A stretch of DNA of 64,000 nt from Ostrinia nubilalis (GCF_963855985.1 NC_087095.1:10001-74000); one strand, 5' to 3'. Positions 11,201 through 21,338 are shown, counted from the stretch's first letter. Numbers and translations: made by a program. The notes: generated by a model not told the origin, from the letters alone.

Positions 11201-11848
11201 ACTTACCTACATACGTACCTCATTACAAATAAGTAGATTAATTATTTTTTTACAAGACACTACTAGACAGCAACCCTAACAGCGTAAGAAGAGTTCAGAG
11301 GCACGCGATAGAAAGAGACAAAACTTGTAGGTGAATAAAATTGTAGGTACTTAGTGCTGTGCGAGCTGAATTCCACTGTATCGCGTCGTAGCAAGACTCG
11401 CATTTATTTAAATCGTCTTGCGGAGTAATCCTTCTGTACCTGTACTATTACTTATTCTGTGCTGTGGTTTGTTTCAACTACCTATTTTAAAAATTTTTGT
11501 CACTTTCTAAGTGTTGAATTTTATGGAATTGGGAAAGAAGTACCGAGTTTGAAGCGTTCATGAGCAGACATTGCAGTTGAATATTTAAGTTCTGAATTTG
11601 ATTATTGATGAATAATAAAATAAATCCTACTAGCTCGATTGATGGTTTCATTTAATTTATTTAAACCAGGTTACCTATAATAATATTTTTTCGTTAATTT
11701 ATGAAAATATCAAATTAGCCCGTAATCCTGAATCCTGATACATAAAGTTGGCCTATTAATTTAACACAGGTACGACTGTACTCAGTGTTGCACTATCAAA
11801 TGCAATTGACGCGCCTTTATGCCAGGGTTTTTATGTTCCTGGTCAGGC

Positions 11849-12010
11849 TATACTACTTGTATAATTTTTAAATACATACATATTATGCATAGTAACCAGA
11901 CTCATCACAGAAATTTAAATTAACCTTTTTCAATTTCTGCCCGGGAATCGAACCCGGGACCTCGTGCGTCATATGCCAGCCGGCATGTTGAGCACTATAC
12001 CATTTAAGAC
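11849..12010 (-). mobile_element. SINE 5' part with tRNA-like head
   Basis: On minus, 12009-11940 reads as a tRNA-like promoter head: a TGGTATAGTGCTC A-box region and GGTTCGATTCC B box, ending GGGCA. The body runs down to the right end of the transposon at 11848 and resumes at 10019. The flanks fit one SINE split by one insertion. Confidence 0.75.
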
Positions 12011-12207
12011 GTAATGGAAATTGGAAATATGAATATGCTTAGAAGTGTTTTCTTTTTCAGTATGAAACATTTTACAAGTGGCTACCAATTTACCTAATTT
12101 TTGGATTAATTAAGCTTCCAAAGTGCGTTTTTAACAGTCGGCTTTGGCAACTATTGTCTGAAGCCAAGGTCTTCAGTCCAAACAATGGAATTATTTCAAG
12201 ACTAGTG

Positions 12208-12845
12208 TGAATTGCCTCTCAACAAGTGGGCCTCAGAATGAACATGGACAAGACAAAAATCATGTCTAATGTCCGTGTTGCACCCACTCCTCTGAAGGTT
12301 GGAGACTCTACACTCGAAGTTGTTGACAATTATGTATACCTGGGACAAACAGTCCAGTTAGGTAGATCCAACTTCGAGAAAGAGGTCAATCGTCGAATCC
12401 AACTCGGATGGGCAGCATTCGGGAAGCTTCGCCATATACTCACGTCCGATTCGACCAATGTGTGTTGCCAGTGATGGTATACGGATCTGAGACGTGGTCG
12501 CTTACTATGGGCCTCATAAGAAGGCTCAAGGTCACCCAAAGGGCGATGGAGAGGGCTATGCTCGGAGTTTCCCTGCGTGATCGAATCAGAAATGAGGAGA
12601 TCCGCAGGAGAACCAAAGTAACCGACATAGCACGCAGAATTGCTAAAATTTCTCGAGTGGCGACCACGGGCTGGAAGACGTAGCGTGGGCAGGCCTCCTA
12701 CTAGGTGGACCGACGATCTGGTAAAGGTCGCGGGAAGAGCCTGGATGCGGGCAGCGCAGGACCGTTCATTGTGGAAAACCTTGGGGAGGCCTTTGTCCAG
12801 CAGTGGACGTCATTTGGCTGAAACGAAGTGTGAATTGAACAATTT
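12208..12845 (+). pseudogene. RTE-clade LINE reverse transcriptase C-terminus, broken
   Basis: The frame at 12220-12440 encodes NMDKTKIM, a DNYVYLGQ motif and EVNRRIQLGWAAFGKL, which are hallmarks of the RTE/BovB reverse transcriptase C-terminal part. A frameshift near 12440 moves to the frame reading CVLPVMVYGSETWSL (about 12458-12510). A deletion of about 50 bp near 12645 removes the segment between the ARRIAK motif and LEWRPRAGRRSVGRPPTRW. The end DRSLWKTLG with GGAGGCCTTTGTCCAGCAG is the family's 3' terminus. The copy is 5'-truncated and cannot be active. Confidence 0.88.
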
Positions 12846-12855
12846 GCATTGAAAC

Positions 12856-13007
12856 TAACGCCCGTATTCACAAACGATACTTGCTTAAGTGAAGTAGCAG
12901 ATCGAACGCACTGCGATGAATAGAGCTCTGTGATTGGTTCATGTGTCACCCTGTGCGTCCACGCGCACTGTGAGACCTAATAGTAATGTTTGTGAATACG
13001 GGCGTAA
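12856..13007. mobile_element. MITE, CGCCCGTATTCACAAAC termini
   Basis: The left end TAACGCCCGTATTCACAAAC and right end GTTTGTGAATACGGGCGTAA are near-perfect inverted repeats about 152 bp apart. The centre has AGAGCTCTGTGATTGGTT-type sequence. A second copy lies at 23631-23791. Non-coding. 13008-13327 shows nothing recognisable. Confidence 0.88.
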
Positions 13008-13327
13008 TAAACGCACGCAAACGATGCGCACTGCGCTGTTGCCAGCAAAATATTTTCACGCGTACAAAGTCGCAGCACAGAATAATAATAAGTACTACGT
13101 CATGGGCACACAGCTAGTAGGTTATAAAGTTCGTTTTTTTATCAGTCATTTTCCAGTACCTACTCACGTGTATCTCTCTAACTACGGAACATTGGCAGAG
13201 TCACTGTGTTTCTATGCGTTTCTACGCGTTTCAGCAGGACAGTCCACGTGAAATATTTTTTCGTCGTTGGTTAGTTAAAACCATACATGAATGTTAGGAC
13301 GTCGAACCCAACTTTTTGAGCGTAAAG

Positions 13328-13492
13328 GCTGATTTACACGTATTAAGTTGTTAAGTAGGAAACAAAAAACTTAATTTTAAGTTAACTGATTAATTGCATG
13401 TAAACACATGCTACTAACTTCTGTGCTTACATGCAATTAATCACTTAAAATTAAATTAAAATTTTGTTATCTATTTAACTACTTAATAGATC
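13328..13492. mobile_element. Imperfect foldback element
   Basis: TATTAAGTTGTTAAGTAGG near 13341 pairs with CTATTTAACTACTTAATA near 13471. Inside, GATTAATTGCATGTAA (13389) pairs with TTACATGCAATTAATC (13427). The stem is interrupted by small mismatches and the loop is about 20 bp. It looks like a palindromic MITE next to the 3' end of the receptor gene. No target duplication was settled. Confidence 0.6.
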
Positions 13493-13732
13493 AATTCTAC
13501 TGGCCTTCTATTATTACTTTTCATGAATCTTTTTTCAATGGCAACCAAGTGTGTTCATTATCAATGGAATCAATATAAGCTTAGATTACCTTTGCTATTT
13601 GGGTTTAATTAAAATTATTTCAATTTGTATTTGCTCTTACGAATGTGGGCAGCGTTCGTTCGGAAAATTCCCGCAGCTTATCTTTGCACAACTTAAAAAA
13701 TAGAATTAAAGAAGGGCAGTATAAACGATCGT

Positions 13733-13738
13733 TTTATT
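13733..13738 (-). terminator. Candidate polyadenylation signal of the receptor gene
   Basis: On minus this is AATAAA, about 142 bp past the stop codon at 13880-13882. No stronger signal was seen between. The intervening 3'UTR includes a GGCTGGCTGGC tandem at 13852-13876. Confidence 0.4.
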
Positions 13739-13879
13739 TCGTCTCTATCAAAAGAAATTCGACTCATTCTTAATAGCATCGCTCGTCGTATAAACTATAA
13801 TATGTATATTATTTACAACATCGTATAATAATACTGGGTGCGGCGTGCCGGACGGCTGGCTGGCTGGCTGGCTGGCCGG

Positions 13880-14077
13880 CTAGCGCGGCGGCGGCGGGCG
13901 CGGCTTGGCGGTGGCGTAGGCGATCTCGGACAGGCGCACGTCGATGGGCGCGCGCTCGTCGTACAGCGTGGGCGCCTGCAGGATGATGCCCGCCGACCCC
14001 ACCACCACCGCCAGCGTGAAGATCCACAGGAACAGCCGGTCCAGCACCATCGCCACGTACTTCCAGTCCTCCTTCAC
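13880..14077 (-). CDS. nAChR alpha, coding exon 10 (M4 and C-terminus)
   Basis: Residues 458-522 and stop. Acceptor is TTGGCAG|GTG at 14078/14077, phase 0. It begins [20 protein letters not shown], giving the pre-M4 helix and M4, then a short extracellular tail ([13 protein letters not shown]...) ending in Pro-rich PRPPPPR and TAG at 13880-13882. Confidence 0.95.
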   Translation of the reverse strand: MKEDWKYVAMVLDRLFLWIFTLAVVVGSAGIILQAPTLYDERAPIDVRLSEIAYATAKPRPPPPR

Positions 14078-17000
14078 CTGCCAAGGGAAAGCCGTTATGC
14101 AAGATGAGTAGCTTGAGAATGACGATTGCCTCAAAAGTCATGATCTTTCGTGTGCGGAGTGACTGCTCTGACTGCTGAGCTGAGGTGCTTGCGCTGTACT
14201 TAAGCCGGCAGTTGATTTTACAAGTAAAAACCATTTTATAAATAATTTGACACTATATATATAAAAATTCCAATTACCTAGTTAAACTTAAGCTGACTAC
14301 AAGATGAAAGTATGTTTTTATAGATTTCATTTTGAGCCACTTATGAGAAAAACTTGGCGTAGCCTTGAGCTAATGAAAAACTAATACTCAAATACTCTTA
14401 GAGTAATAGATGAGGATTGAATTCGGGGACGTCATTTAAAGACGGAGTCAGGTAATTTCAAAAACTTGGTACGAAGATTTTGTACGATCTGTCATCTATG
14501 AGCTAAGTCTTGAAATGAACAGATAGTCAAAGTCACCCACCCTCGTAGACTCCTCCTCCTTGCGCGTCTGGTCGGCGATGTAGTTGATGCCGTCGATGGC
14601 CTTGTGCAGCTCGGGGCAGCGGTGCCAGCGGCGCAGCGCGTCGCACAGCGCGGGCGCGTCGTGCAGGCGGCAGGCGCGGCAGGCGCGGCAGGCGGCGGGC
14701 GGCGGCGGCGCGCCCTCCGCGTCCAGTGCCTCAGCCGCGCCCGCGCCCAGGCACTCCTCCCACGGCGTCGCCTCGCCGCCCGCCGTCACCAGCCCGGCGC
14801 TGTCACAACCGGTGCCAAATGTTCATGTGTTCCGATACACACACCGGTTTGTTTTACAAAAAGTACAAAAACAGCAAAATTCATTCAAGATTTTCAAGTT
14901 ACTCAACTGTAACAGAGATTTGGCGTGCTAACCGATGAAAACAACCATAAATTGATACATTTAGATACGGTAGCTCGGCGATCAGGCACAGATACACAAA
15001 AGGTAATGTTTACGAAGACGGGTCAAAACTGGACGGGGGCAGGGCGGCACTCACAAGCGGCTGCGGTGCGGGTCGAGGCGGTAGTGCGGGCGGCGCATGA
15101 CGAGCAGGCGCGGCAGCACGTGGATGAACACGCGCCGCACCCACGGCGCCATCGTGTGCGTCTGCGGCGAGCGGAAGTGCACGTTCAGCACCACCACCGT
15201 CACGCATATGCTGCCGACCATCACGCTCATCGATCACTTTGTCAACAACGGTAGGTTTCACATACAGCTCTATAGCGAGCTTCTTTATGGGAGAAATTTC
15301 GCAAGGTAGTTCATAAAGTTTGACACTGGCGTATCCTCAATAAAATAAGACTAAACTATACAATGTGTTCCATTTGTTTTCCGGAAATTTTAGGGGTATA
15401 TTCTATAAATAAAAACTAGTTAAAGAGTCTTAGGAATATGTGTTTTAAAAAGCATATTTTTGAAGATATTGTGGGTTCTAAATTTAGAAGATACCTAGTT
15501 GATTTAGATTATAGTATCATCAATCTAGTTTTTTTTTTTTCAAAATTGTCACCTAGTCTTTTTGTGCAGACTTTTTATCGATAAGTGTATGTAAATTATG
15601 AATTATTTCAGTGAAAAATTAAGTTTTTAAATAATTTCGTATGAAAAAATAAGTCGAAAAAAATTGTTGAATTTAACAAAAAATGTAATGCCATTCCATT
15701 CTTTGAAGTGGTCTTATTAATACCCTTAATACCCTAGAGTTCCAGGAAATCAAAAAGAACATGTTGTATATTGTTTGAAACTTTCATGGTCACTAACATA
15801 ATTATTTATCACTGACGGGATTGCTACAGAGGGTAGACCGATATGTCTGCCCATGACATCTCACTCGCAAGTTTCCTCAGTTACTCCGTGACCATGGCGC
15901 TTGCAACAGTGCCAAAATATCGGAAACTCAAAATTAAGGTACACATGGTAGCAATCCCAACAGTAATAATAATTAAGACTAAACTATGCATTAAAACATG
16001 AAACTGAGTTTCATAAAAAGTGAACAAGCTAAACCTTAATCGGAAGTGTAAGATAGGGAGTAAGTCACCTGAAGGTGTCGAGGATCATGGTGAAGAGCAC
16101 GAACTTGCCCAGCAGCGGCACGACCAGCGACGTGGGCGGGATGATCTCGGCCAGCAGCAGGAAGAACACGGTCAGCGACAGCAGGATGGAGATGGACAGC
16201 GACACCTTCTCGCCGCTGTCCGACGGCAGGTAGAACACCAGCACCGTCAGGAACGAGATGCCCATGCACGGGATGATCAGGTTCACGGTGTAGAACAGCG
16301 TCTTGCGCCGCATCGTGATGTTGAACGTTATGTCCAGGTAGGGCTCGTCGCAGCACGTGTAGAATTTTTCATTTCTTAAAATGAATGGTCGAATTCATTA
16401 GTCAAAAAAATTAATCTAGGAAGATACATATTTCTTTCATCTCATTGCAGAGTTATTACCTAACGGCGGGCACTTCGAGGATGTCCCATTCGACGGAGGT
16501 GTAGAACTCTGAGAGATCGACGCCGAGTTCGACTACATTTGTGCCACGAGTTTCGTCGATATGTCTCAGGTCCACCTACAAAAAAATAATTAGTCTCGAT
16601 TCGACCAAAATAGTAAAAAAACACTTTAGTATGCAAATAAAGGTTTTTTGTGAATTGAAAATGAACCTGAAATCCGTCGTAAGTCCAGGAGCCGAACTTC
16701 ATGACACAGGTCTGCTGGTCGAAGGGGAAGTACTCGACGTCGATCTCGCAGGAGGACTTGTAGATGGCGGGCGGGCGCCACTCCACGCGGCCCGTGTAGT
16801 TCAGCGTCGCCTTCGTCGCCAGCGTCACCTCGAAGTTGCCGTCCGCGCTGCCCACACAACAACCGCTTATTACATCATAAAAAGCAAACACACGAAATAA
16901 AACGTTGCCTGCCTTGTACAGCATAGTTATTAATAATAATAATAATAAATATCCTTGGACATTTTACACTGCGCTTCTAGTCCCAAACTAAGCAAAGCTT

Positions 17001-19286
17001 GTACTATGGGTACTAGACAACAGATATAAACATACTTAAATACTTTTTTTTGTAAATACATACATATTATACATAGAAAACACCCAGTCCAATACAAACA
17101 AATATGTTCATGCACACAAATGTTTGTACTGTGCGGGAATCGAACCCGCAACCTCCGGAATAGTAGTCCGTTTCGAACCACTACACCAAACGGCCGACCA
17201 TTTCGAGCAAAATGATAATTTAAAGTTTTGTAGCAGATAAAAGGCATCAGCCCCAACATTTCACATAGCTTGGAAGTGATTTTAAAACGTTTTCGCTCTG
17301 GTTTAGTTTTTGAGTAAAATTAGGAGGCTTTACCCTGTTGATATTGTTGAATAATGTGTTTACAAATTACACCGGTCAACAAAAAAATATTTTTTTTTGC
17401 GCATGGATTTTACTTATTGTATTCTGATTATATAACCTAATTTACATAAAAAAGTGCGATTACAAATCGAAAATATTTGTTTTTGAAGAAGTTATAGCGA
17501 TTTGAATTTTCCATCTTCATAGTAGAATGTCTCTAAAGATGCACGTCACATTCTCATTGGGATACATTTATAGATAATTATGGGGGCTTATTCGCAAGAA
17601 CAGGGGGTACGCTTCCGTCAAAATATAGTGGGATTTGAGAGACGACGTTACCAAGGCCAGTATCCTGAAAGCATGATAGGGTTAGGTTTTTATGAGAAAA
17701 TTCTTATATGGAACATGACAGGGAAGTAGAACTTTTCATTTTTAATAAATATTTGGACTCTATTTTAAAACTTCTCTTGTGAGAATGAATCCTAAATGAT
17801 TGTTTAGTATGTTTTAATAATAAGAAAGAATGAAAGAAAGAAAGAAAGAAAAATATTTGGCAACAAATTGAATCATCTCTATGTCCATGTTTCATACATT
17901 CATTGATATGCATTTTTCTATTTTTTACACATAAAAGCAAATTCAGAACAATTTTTTGTTGTTATTCTTATTTCTAGGTATTAAAGTAATAAAAATAAGC
18001 TATGCATAACCCGTGCGCAAAAATACTGTAGACAGTTGTTATTTAACATGTCCATCGAAGTATCTCAAATAAAAAAAATTTTGAATTCGATTATATCGTG
18101 CTGCGTGTTGTATGCAATTTGGAGAGATGATCCTACGAAGATGATTGTCCAACAAACGGCCTCACTTGTTGTAGAGCACGATGTCAGGACGCCAGATGTG
18201 GTCGGAGGGCACGTGCAGCATCTCCACGCCGCCGTACTCGCGCGGCTCCCACGACAGCTTGTAGTCGTACCAACTCTGCAACACAACGCAACCATTGCAG
18301 CCATCGTTCTTTCTGTGATCTCTTATGAGCTGCGAAAATAACCTCAACTATATTAGCGCTTACCTGTTCCACCCATAAATTGGTCGTCATAATCTGATTC
18401 TTTAAATTCTGGAAAACAGAAAAAAAAACTTTTTATACTAACTTCAAAATTAGTAAAAATTATTTAAAAATATTACTCTTGTATGAGTATTTGATACTGA
18501 CACGACAATCTATGAGTAAGTTTAGTTTCATATAAAGCATTTAAAAAGAACTTTTTTAATACACGTCTACTAGTCAAAATCGCTACAAGTGCGATTCGAA
18601 CCCACGTCTTTCGTTTGCAAGAGCGTTCGGCAATGTGTAGTAGTTTTAGATTGGTTGCACTGGCCTTCAGCGGCGCATAGTTACCACATCTATGAGCTGG
18701 CTCAGCTTGAGCTTGATGCGCACGGTGAGCGCGTCGCTGACGTTGAGCACGGGCCGCACCAGCTTGTTGTAGTTGCTGAGCAGGTCGTCGTACAGGCGCT
18801 TGGCGTCCGGGTTGCCGCCGCATCCTGCCGACACACGCGCCACTGCTCAACCGTATGTGTTAGCCGCTCGGTGCTGCTTAAAGCTAGTGCTAAGCTCACA
18901 TCAGAAACCTTCACTAAGATACGTGCGATTGATATTACTTAGTGCGCGGTGGACAGATTCTTACTAAATGTAGGTAAAATGTAGGTACTGTAACGTAAAA
19001 TATGTAAAGTATGGATTATTATTGGTACATCCTTCGGTATGTTTAAGATAACCTAAGTTCTTATTATGTGTAACTACTACCAGCAAATGCTGCTTTCGGA
19101 TATACGGGTAAATCACCGGCTCAGAGCTTTGAGCGTGTCGTTATACTCGTACTCTACAAAGCAACAATCGCGCGTTCATAGCCAGCGACAATAGAACGGT
19201 TGGAAAGGTGATCAGTGGAGCTTCTTACCAGCAAGCAGCAGGGTGAGCAGCAGCGGGAGAGCCGCGGGCGCGGCGCGGCGTGGCAT
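13880..19286 (-). CDS. Nicotinic acetylcholine receptor alpha subunit (10 coding exons)
   Basis: Encodes a pentameric ligand-gated cation channel subunit of neuronal plasma membrane, a target of acetylcholine and neonicotinoids. Joining 19286-19229, 18824-18685, 18408-18364, 18275-18166, 16847-16667, 16575-16460, 16374-16069, 15210-15055, 14799-14541 and 14077-13880 gives 1569 bp: 522 residues plus TAG, with every junction in phase. Features are a signal peptide (about 1-22), Cys-loop C151-x13-C165, vicinal C224-C225 (defines an alpha subunit), M1 243-266, GEK then M2 271-296, M3 306-329, M4 470-490, and possible N-glycosylation at N47, N134 and N235. The M3-M4 loop is short and Cys/Ala/Gly-rich. 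It belongs to the insect alpha1-alpha4 group; the wording around the Cys-loop and M3 suggests alpha3, but I cannot settle the number by eye. The start ATG is the one giving a signal peptide in frame. Confidence 0.96.
14541..14799 (-). CDS. nAChR alpha, coding exon 9 (cytoplasmic loop)
   Basis: Residues 372-457. Acceptor is GTGACAG|C at 14800/14799; donor is AGG|GTGGGT at 14541/14540, phase 0 out. It holds the poorly conserved part of the M3-M4 loop, with four Pro, a CRACRACR repeat and extra Cys, followed by the conserved [10 protein letters not shown] and KEEESTR stretch before M4. It is very GC-rich. The variable part (about 372-430) could differ from a cDNA if a cryptic site is used. Confidence 0.9.
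15055..15210 (-). CDS. nAChR alpha, coding exon 8 (M3 and start of loop)
   Basis: Residues 320-370 plus split S319 and F371. Acceptor is GTCGGCAG|C at 15211/15210; donor is CTT|GTGAGT at 15055/15054. It encodes [18 protein letters not shown], then [20 protein letters not shown], the canonical end of M3 and the amphipathic start of the cytoplasmic loop. Confidence 0.95.
15821..15918 (-). repeat. Interspersed repeat in intron 7
   Basis: An inverse-orientation copy of the repeat at 8801-8890: GAGGGTAGACCGATATGTCT, CATGACATCTCACTCGCAAG, then TTACTCCGTGACCATGGCGC. Imperfectly conserved. It lies in the 858-bp intron between exons 8 and 7. Confidence 0.75.
16069..16374 (-). CDS. nAChR alpha, coding exon 7 (C-loop, M1, M2, part of M3)
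   Basis: Residues 218-318 with split R217 and S319. Acceptor is TTTTAAG|A at 16375/16374; donor is TTCAG|GTGACT at 16069/16068. It begins [20 protein letters not shown], with the vicinal cysteines that contact agonist. M1 contains IIPCMGISF. The [18 protein letters not shown] stretch is the pore-lining M2 with Glu at the selectivity position, ending AEIIPP. Confidence 0.97.
16460..16575 (-). CDS. nAChR alpha, coding exon 6
   Basis: Residues 179-216 and two bases of R217. Acceptor is TTTGTAG|GTG at 16576/16575; donor is GTTAG|GTAATA at 16460/16459. It reads [18 protein letters not shown] then [20 protein letters not shown], the beta-strand region before the C-loop. Confidence 0.96.
16667..16847 (-). 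CDS. nAChR alpha, coding exon 5 (Cys-loop)
   Basis: Residues 119-178 after split N118. Acceptor is TGGGCAG|C at 16848/16847; donor is TTTCAG|GTTCAT at 16667/16666 (GT present, rest weak). It holds the signature Cys-loop, [15 protein letters not shown], with 13 residues between the cysteines, and FGSWTYDG of loop B. No second, alternative version of this exon was found in the neighbouring introns. Confidence 0.96.
16931..17198 (-). mobile_element. tRNA-derived SINE in intron 4
   Basis: The minus strand starts CGGCCGTTTGGTGTAGTGGT (A box) with B box GGTTCGATTCC near 17137-17147. The body contains AAGCTTTGCTTAGTTTGGGA and the element ends in a (TTA)n tail at 16931-16950. Its head and body match the SINE at 60518-60746. 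It is a SINE head, not a functional tRNA. Confidence 0.88.
17821..17851. repeat. (GAAA)n microsatellite
   Basis: GAAAGAATGAAAGAAAGAAA and continuation, a simple tetranucleotide run in intron 4. The rest of intron 4 (17200-18165) shows no identified repeat. Confidence 0.85.
18166..18275 (-). CDS. nAChR alpha, coding exon 4
   Basis: Residues 82-117 plus two bases of N118. Acceptor is TTGCAG|AGT at 18276/18275; donor is AACAA|GTGAGG at 18166/18165. It reads [20 protein letters not shown], then [16 protein letters not shown], containing loop A (WxPDIVLYN) of the agonist site. Confidence 0.96.
18364..18408 (-). CDS. nAChR alpha, coding exon 3 (45-bp microexon)
   Basis: Exactly 45 bp, 15 codons [15 protein letters not shown] (residues 67-81), phase 0 both sides. 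Acceptor is TTTCCAG|AAT and donor is CAG|GTAAGC. A 45-bp exon at this place is typical of insect and vertebrate nAChR genes. It is AT-rich, unlike its GC-rich neighbours. Confidence 0.96.
18584..18642 (-). mobile_element. tRNA-like SINE remnant in intron 2
   Basis: On minus it holds GGGTTCGAATCGCAC (B-box type) preceded by a GCTCTTGCAAACGAAAGACG loop-like stretch. Only the head is recognisable, with no tail. Confidence 0.45.
18685..18824 (-). CDS. nAChR alpha, coding exon 2 (mature N-terminus)
   Basis: Residues 20(split)-66. Acceptor is GTCGGCAG|GA at 18825/18824; donor is GATGTG|GTAACT at 18685/18684. It encodes [20 protein letters not shown], then [20 protein letters not shown], the N-terminal helix and first strand, with one NVS glycosylation sequon. 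Confidence 0.96.
19229..19286 (-). CDS. nAChR alpha, coding exon 1 (signal peptide)
   Basis: ATG at 19286-19284 (context CCCGCCATGC) gives [19 protein letters not shown] then a split Gly. This is a basic n-region and Leu-rich h-region typical of a secretory signal. Donor is GCTG|GTAAGA at 19229/19228. The exon probably begins at 19356 after the acceptor GGTCGCAG, so about 70 bp of 5'UTR is in this exon and more lies upstream. Confidence 0.85.
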
Positions 19287-19356
19287 GGCGGGCGGCGCAT
19301 GGCGTCAGCGCATGGCGCCGCGGCCGCGCGCCCTGCCCCCGCCGCTGGCCTGCCAC
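19287..19356 (-). promoter_or_regulatory. nAChR 5'UTR segment with two upstream ATGs
   Basis: The GC-rich leader contains ATG at 19313-19311, which opens a two-codon frame closed by TGA (19307-19305). It also contains ATG at 19300-19298, which runs out of frame across the true start and through the exon 1 donor. Both would reduce initiation at 19286 if scanned, so they may be translational brakes. Confidence 0.6.
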
Positions 19357-19737
19357 CTGCGACCAAACACAAAACTCTCAAAAATCCTCGTTGCAAATCG
19401 ATTTGTTGCTCAATCAAACCGCATGCTATCCTCAATTAGCTTCCGTTCAAGGATTTAAATCTTACAATCGTTTTATGATTTTTTTTACCAAGAGATATTT
19501 TATGGCGTTACAAAGCAAAAGAACTGAGTTGCGAGACTTGTTTTATTACAAGTTATATTTTTGAGGGCATTTATTTACCGCTCTGTTTATAAATCTACGC
19601 GCCTCATCAAGATAAATTAAGCAAACGATTGTCACATCGTTCTTTTGTTTATGAATGAGTCATAGACTTACAAAGGTTACGACCAGTACCTACTATTATG
19701 AAAACTTGAAAAATATTTAATTATTGATTTATGTTAA

Positions 19738-19925
19738 ACTAGCGGCCGCCCGCGACTTCGCACGCGTGGATCCCGTTTTACCCCCTTAGGGGTGGAATTT
19801 GGTAAAATTCTTTCTTAGCGGATGCCTACGTAATAACATCTACCTGCATGCCAAATTTCAACCTGATCCATCCAGTGGTTTGGGCTGTGCGTTGATAGAA
19901 CACTATGTCAGTCAGTCACCTTAAT
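19738..19925 (+). repeat. CTAGC...CGCGACTTCG interspersed repeat, copy 1
   Basis: It begins ACTAGCGGCCGCCCGCGACT then TCGCACGCGTGGATCC. It belongs to a family with seven copies in the window (24843, 26718, 34725, 43086, 43979, 44824). The 3' end of this copy is diverged. Probably a non-autonomous element; class not settled. Confidence 0.7.
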
Positions 19926-20239
19926 TGAGTTATAGTATTTAGACTTCTAATCTATTGAGATAAAAAAAATATTTATTTTCATGAAAAACTAGGTCAAGGA
20001 CGTTATACATTAAAACTCGTTTAACAAATGTTGTTGTACTTGTTCGTGATGTAAGCTATCGACTCCTGCGAGGCTGCTAGCTGGTGTTTTACAAAACATT
20101 GAAGGTTTATTGTAAAATAATTGATGCATATTTGTTTTACGGTAATCATTTATAAATCAATAGAAAGACACTAAAACGTAGATTTACGAATCTCTGCAAT
20201 TATGAATACAAGGGTTCAAACTGTGCGGTCAGTGGTCTC

Positions 20240-20925
20240 GAGCAGCATGAACGAGTTTCGTATCAACGGCGGCTGGTTTAATCCAGGATGCCTTGAGGGA
20301 CTCCAAATCAGTATATGAGGCATAGAACAGACCTTTTTCTCCAAATGTGGCCATATTTTGTAATTCAACGGATTTAAGTCTGGACTGAATGAGGGTCAGA
20401 CTTCGTGCCGGGTGAGGTCAATTTTACCCCTTACGAGCAGGTTTTGCGTGCTTTTCGATCTATGAGCTGGCACAGAATCCTTCTAGAACACCCAATGTCT
20501 TTAATTGAACATGATATGAGAAAAAAGTTTCACAAGCTTTGTGAGAACTGTATTTTAATACATAATGGCGTTATTTTTTATGCCTTTCACGTAAAAAACA
20601 CCTCTCATACACCCAAATTTGAGACACGCAACCAAACCTTGAGTGACGATGAAAGCAGGCCTAAATGGACATTTGCAATTAGGTTGCTGCTTCTTCGTTG
20701 ATTTTATCATTTTGTTTTTTGTAAGTCTCCTCCATGGTAAAAAAAAACTTGTCGGAAAATCATTTTTCAATTTACTTTTTTCCCGCGTACAGCTTAAACA
20801 AAACGTGTTTTTTTTTCACTCTGGTTTTGCTGAAATCTGCCTCCTGAACAAAACATGTCTGTTAACGCATGGGATTTTTTTGAGTTCGCGCCTTCACGGC
20901 TTTTAATGCTGCTGGAGTCCTAATC
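20240..20925 (-). pseudogene. Mariner-like (Tc1/mariner) transposase, decayed
   Basis: Read on minus, several frames in order resemble a mariner transposase: a PAALKAVKART-type DNA-binding segment (about 20915-20880), then downstream DSVPAH (catalytic-domain box with the second Asp), SPDLNPLNYKIWPHLE (third acidic box region) and a PHxxLESLKAS tail at about 20300. Stops and frameshifts separate these blocks, so the copy is dead. Terminal inverted repeats were not located. 19930-20235 shows nothing else. Confidence 0.75.
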
Positions 20926-21338
20926 GTGCGATGGCAATTACTTTTGTTTTGTGTATTTTATACTTATAACTTCATTACATCGTTTGATGAAATGATAAAG
21001 GAAAATTTATATTTACCTACTTTAAATTTTTCACCACATCAAAAATGCAGCGTGACAACTGCAATTCGGCCTTTATGCGGCCACTACATATTTAAAAACA
21101 AATGAAATTCGAAATCGTGCACATTTTTAAATTCATTAAATATTCTAAATTCTAATTCAATAAATGTTTTTGAGACCTTTATTAAAAATTCAAAAGTTAT
21201 GATGTGACAGAACTTAAGACCAGACTAGGATAGTTGAAGTAACATTGCTGTAGTACATAATATTAATATTATAATTTCAGCACAGAAGCATAATAATAAT
21301 TCTTCCATGAGGTGATAGCCAGTTCCATTTAGTTTTAC

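Larger units (their letters stand above)
10020..11848 (+). mobile_element. Degenerate THAP-bearing DNA transposon with inverted ends
   Basis: The left end GCCCGACCAGGAACATAAAA and the complement of the right end GCCTGACCAGGAACATAAAA match except one base, and the match continues through ACCCT. The element is flanked by TATA at 10016-10019 and 11849-11852, consistent with a 2-4 bp TA-rich target duplication. It lies inside a SINE. The interior has a degraded THAP zinc-finger frame (10937-11035) and a nested poly(A) insertion (10354-10754). Without that insertion it is about 1.4 kb. The 141 bp next to the right end recur at 24696-24836. THAP domains occur in P, Kolobok and related transposases; the short duplication does not fit the 8 bp of P elements, so superfamily is left open. 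Confidence 0.72.

Noticed and set aside
17131..17198. Functional tRNA gene
   Set aside because: tRNA-like head of a SINE with a 200-bp body and (TTA)n tail; the same applies to 11940-12009, 59632-59716 and 60526-60595.
17341..17700. Possible mobile element (ACCGGTCAACAAAAAAATAT phrase)
   Set aside because: No inverted end, duplication or second copy in the window could be found.
19154..19435. Longer start for the receptor at MRIACGL or MRRPPC
   Set aside because: That frame is not the one that continues into exon 2; only ATG at 19286 gives a signal peptide in phase with the donor at 19229.
20405..20906. Plus-strand frames as genes
   Set aside because: They lie antisense to a mariner transposase remnant.
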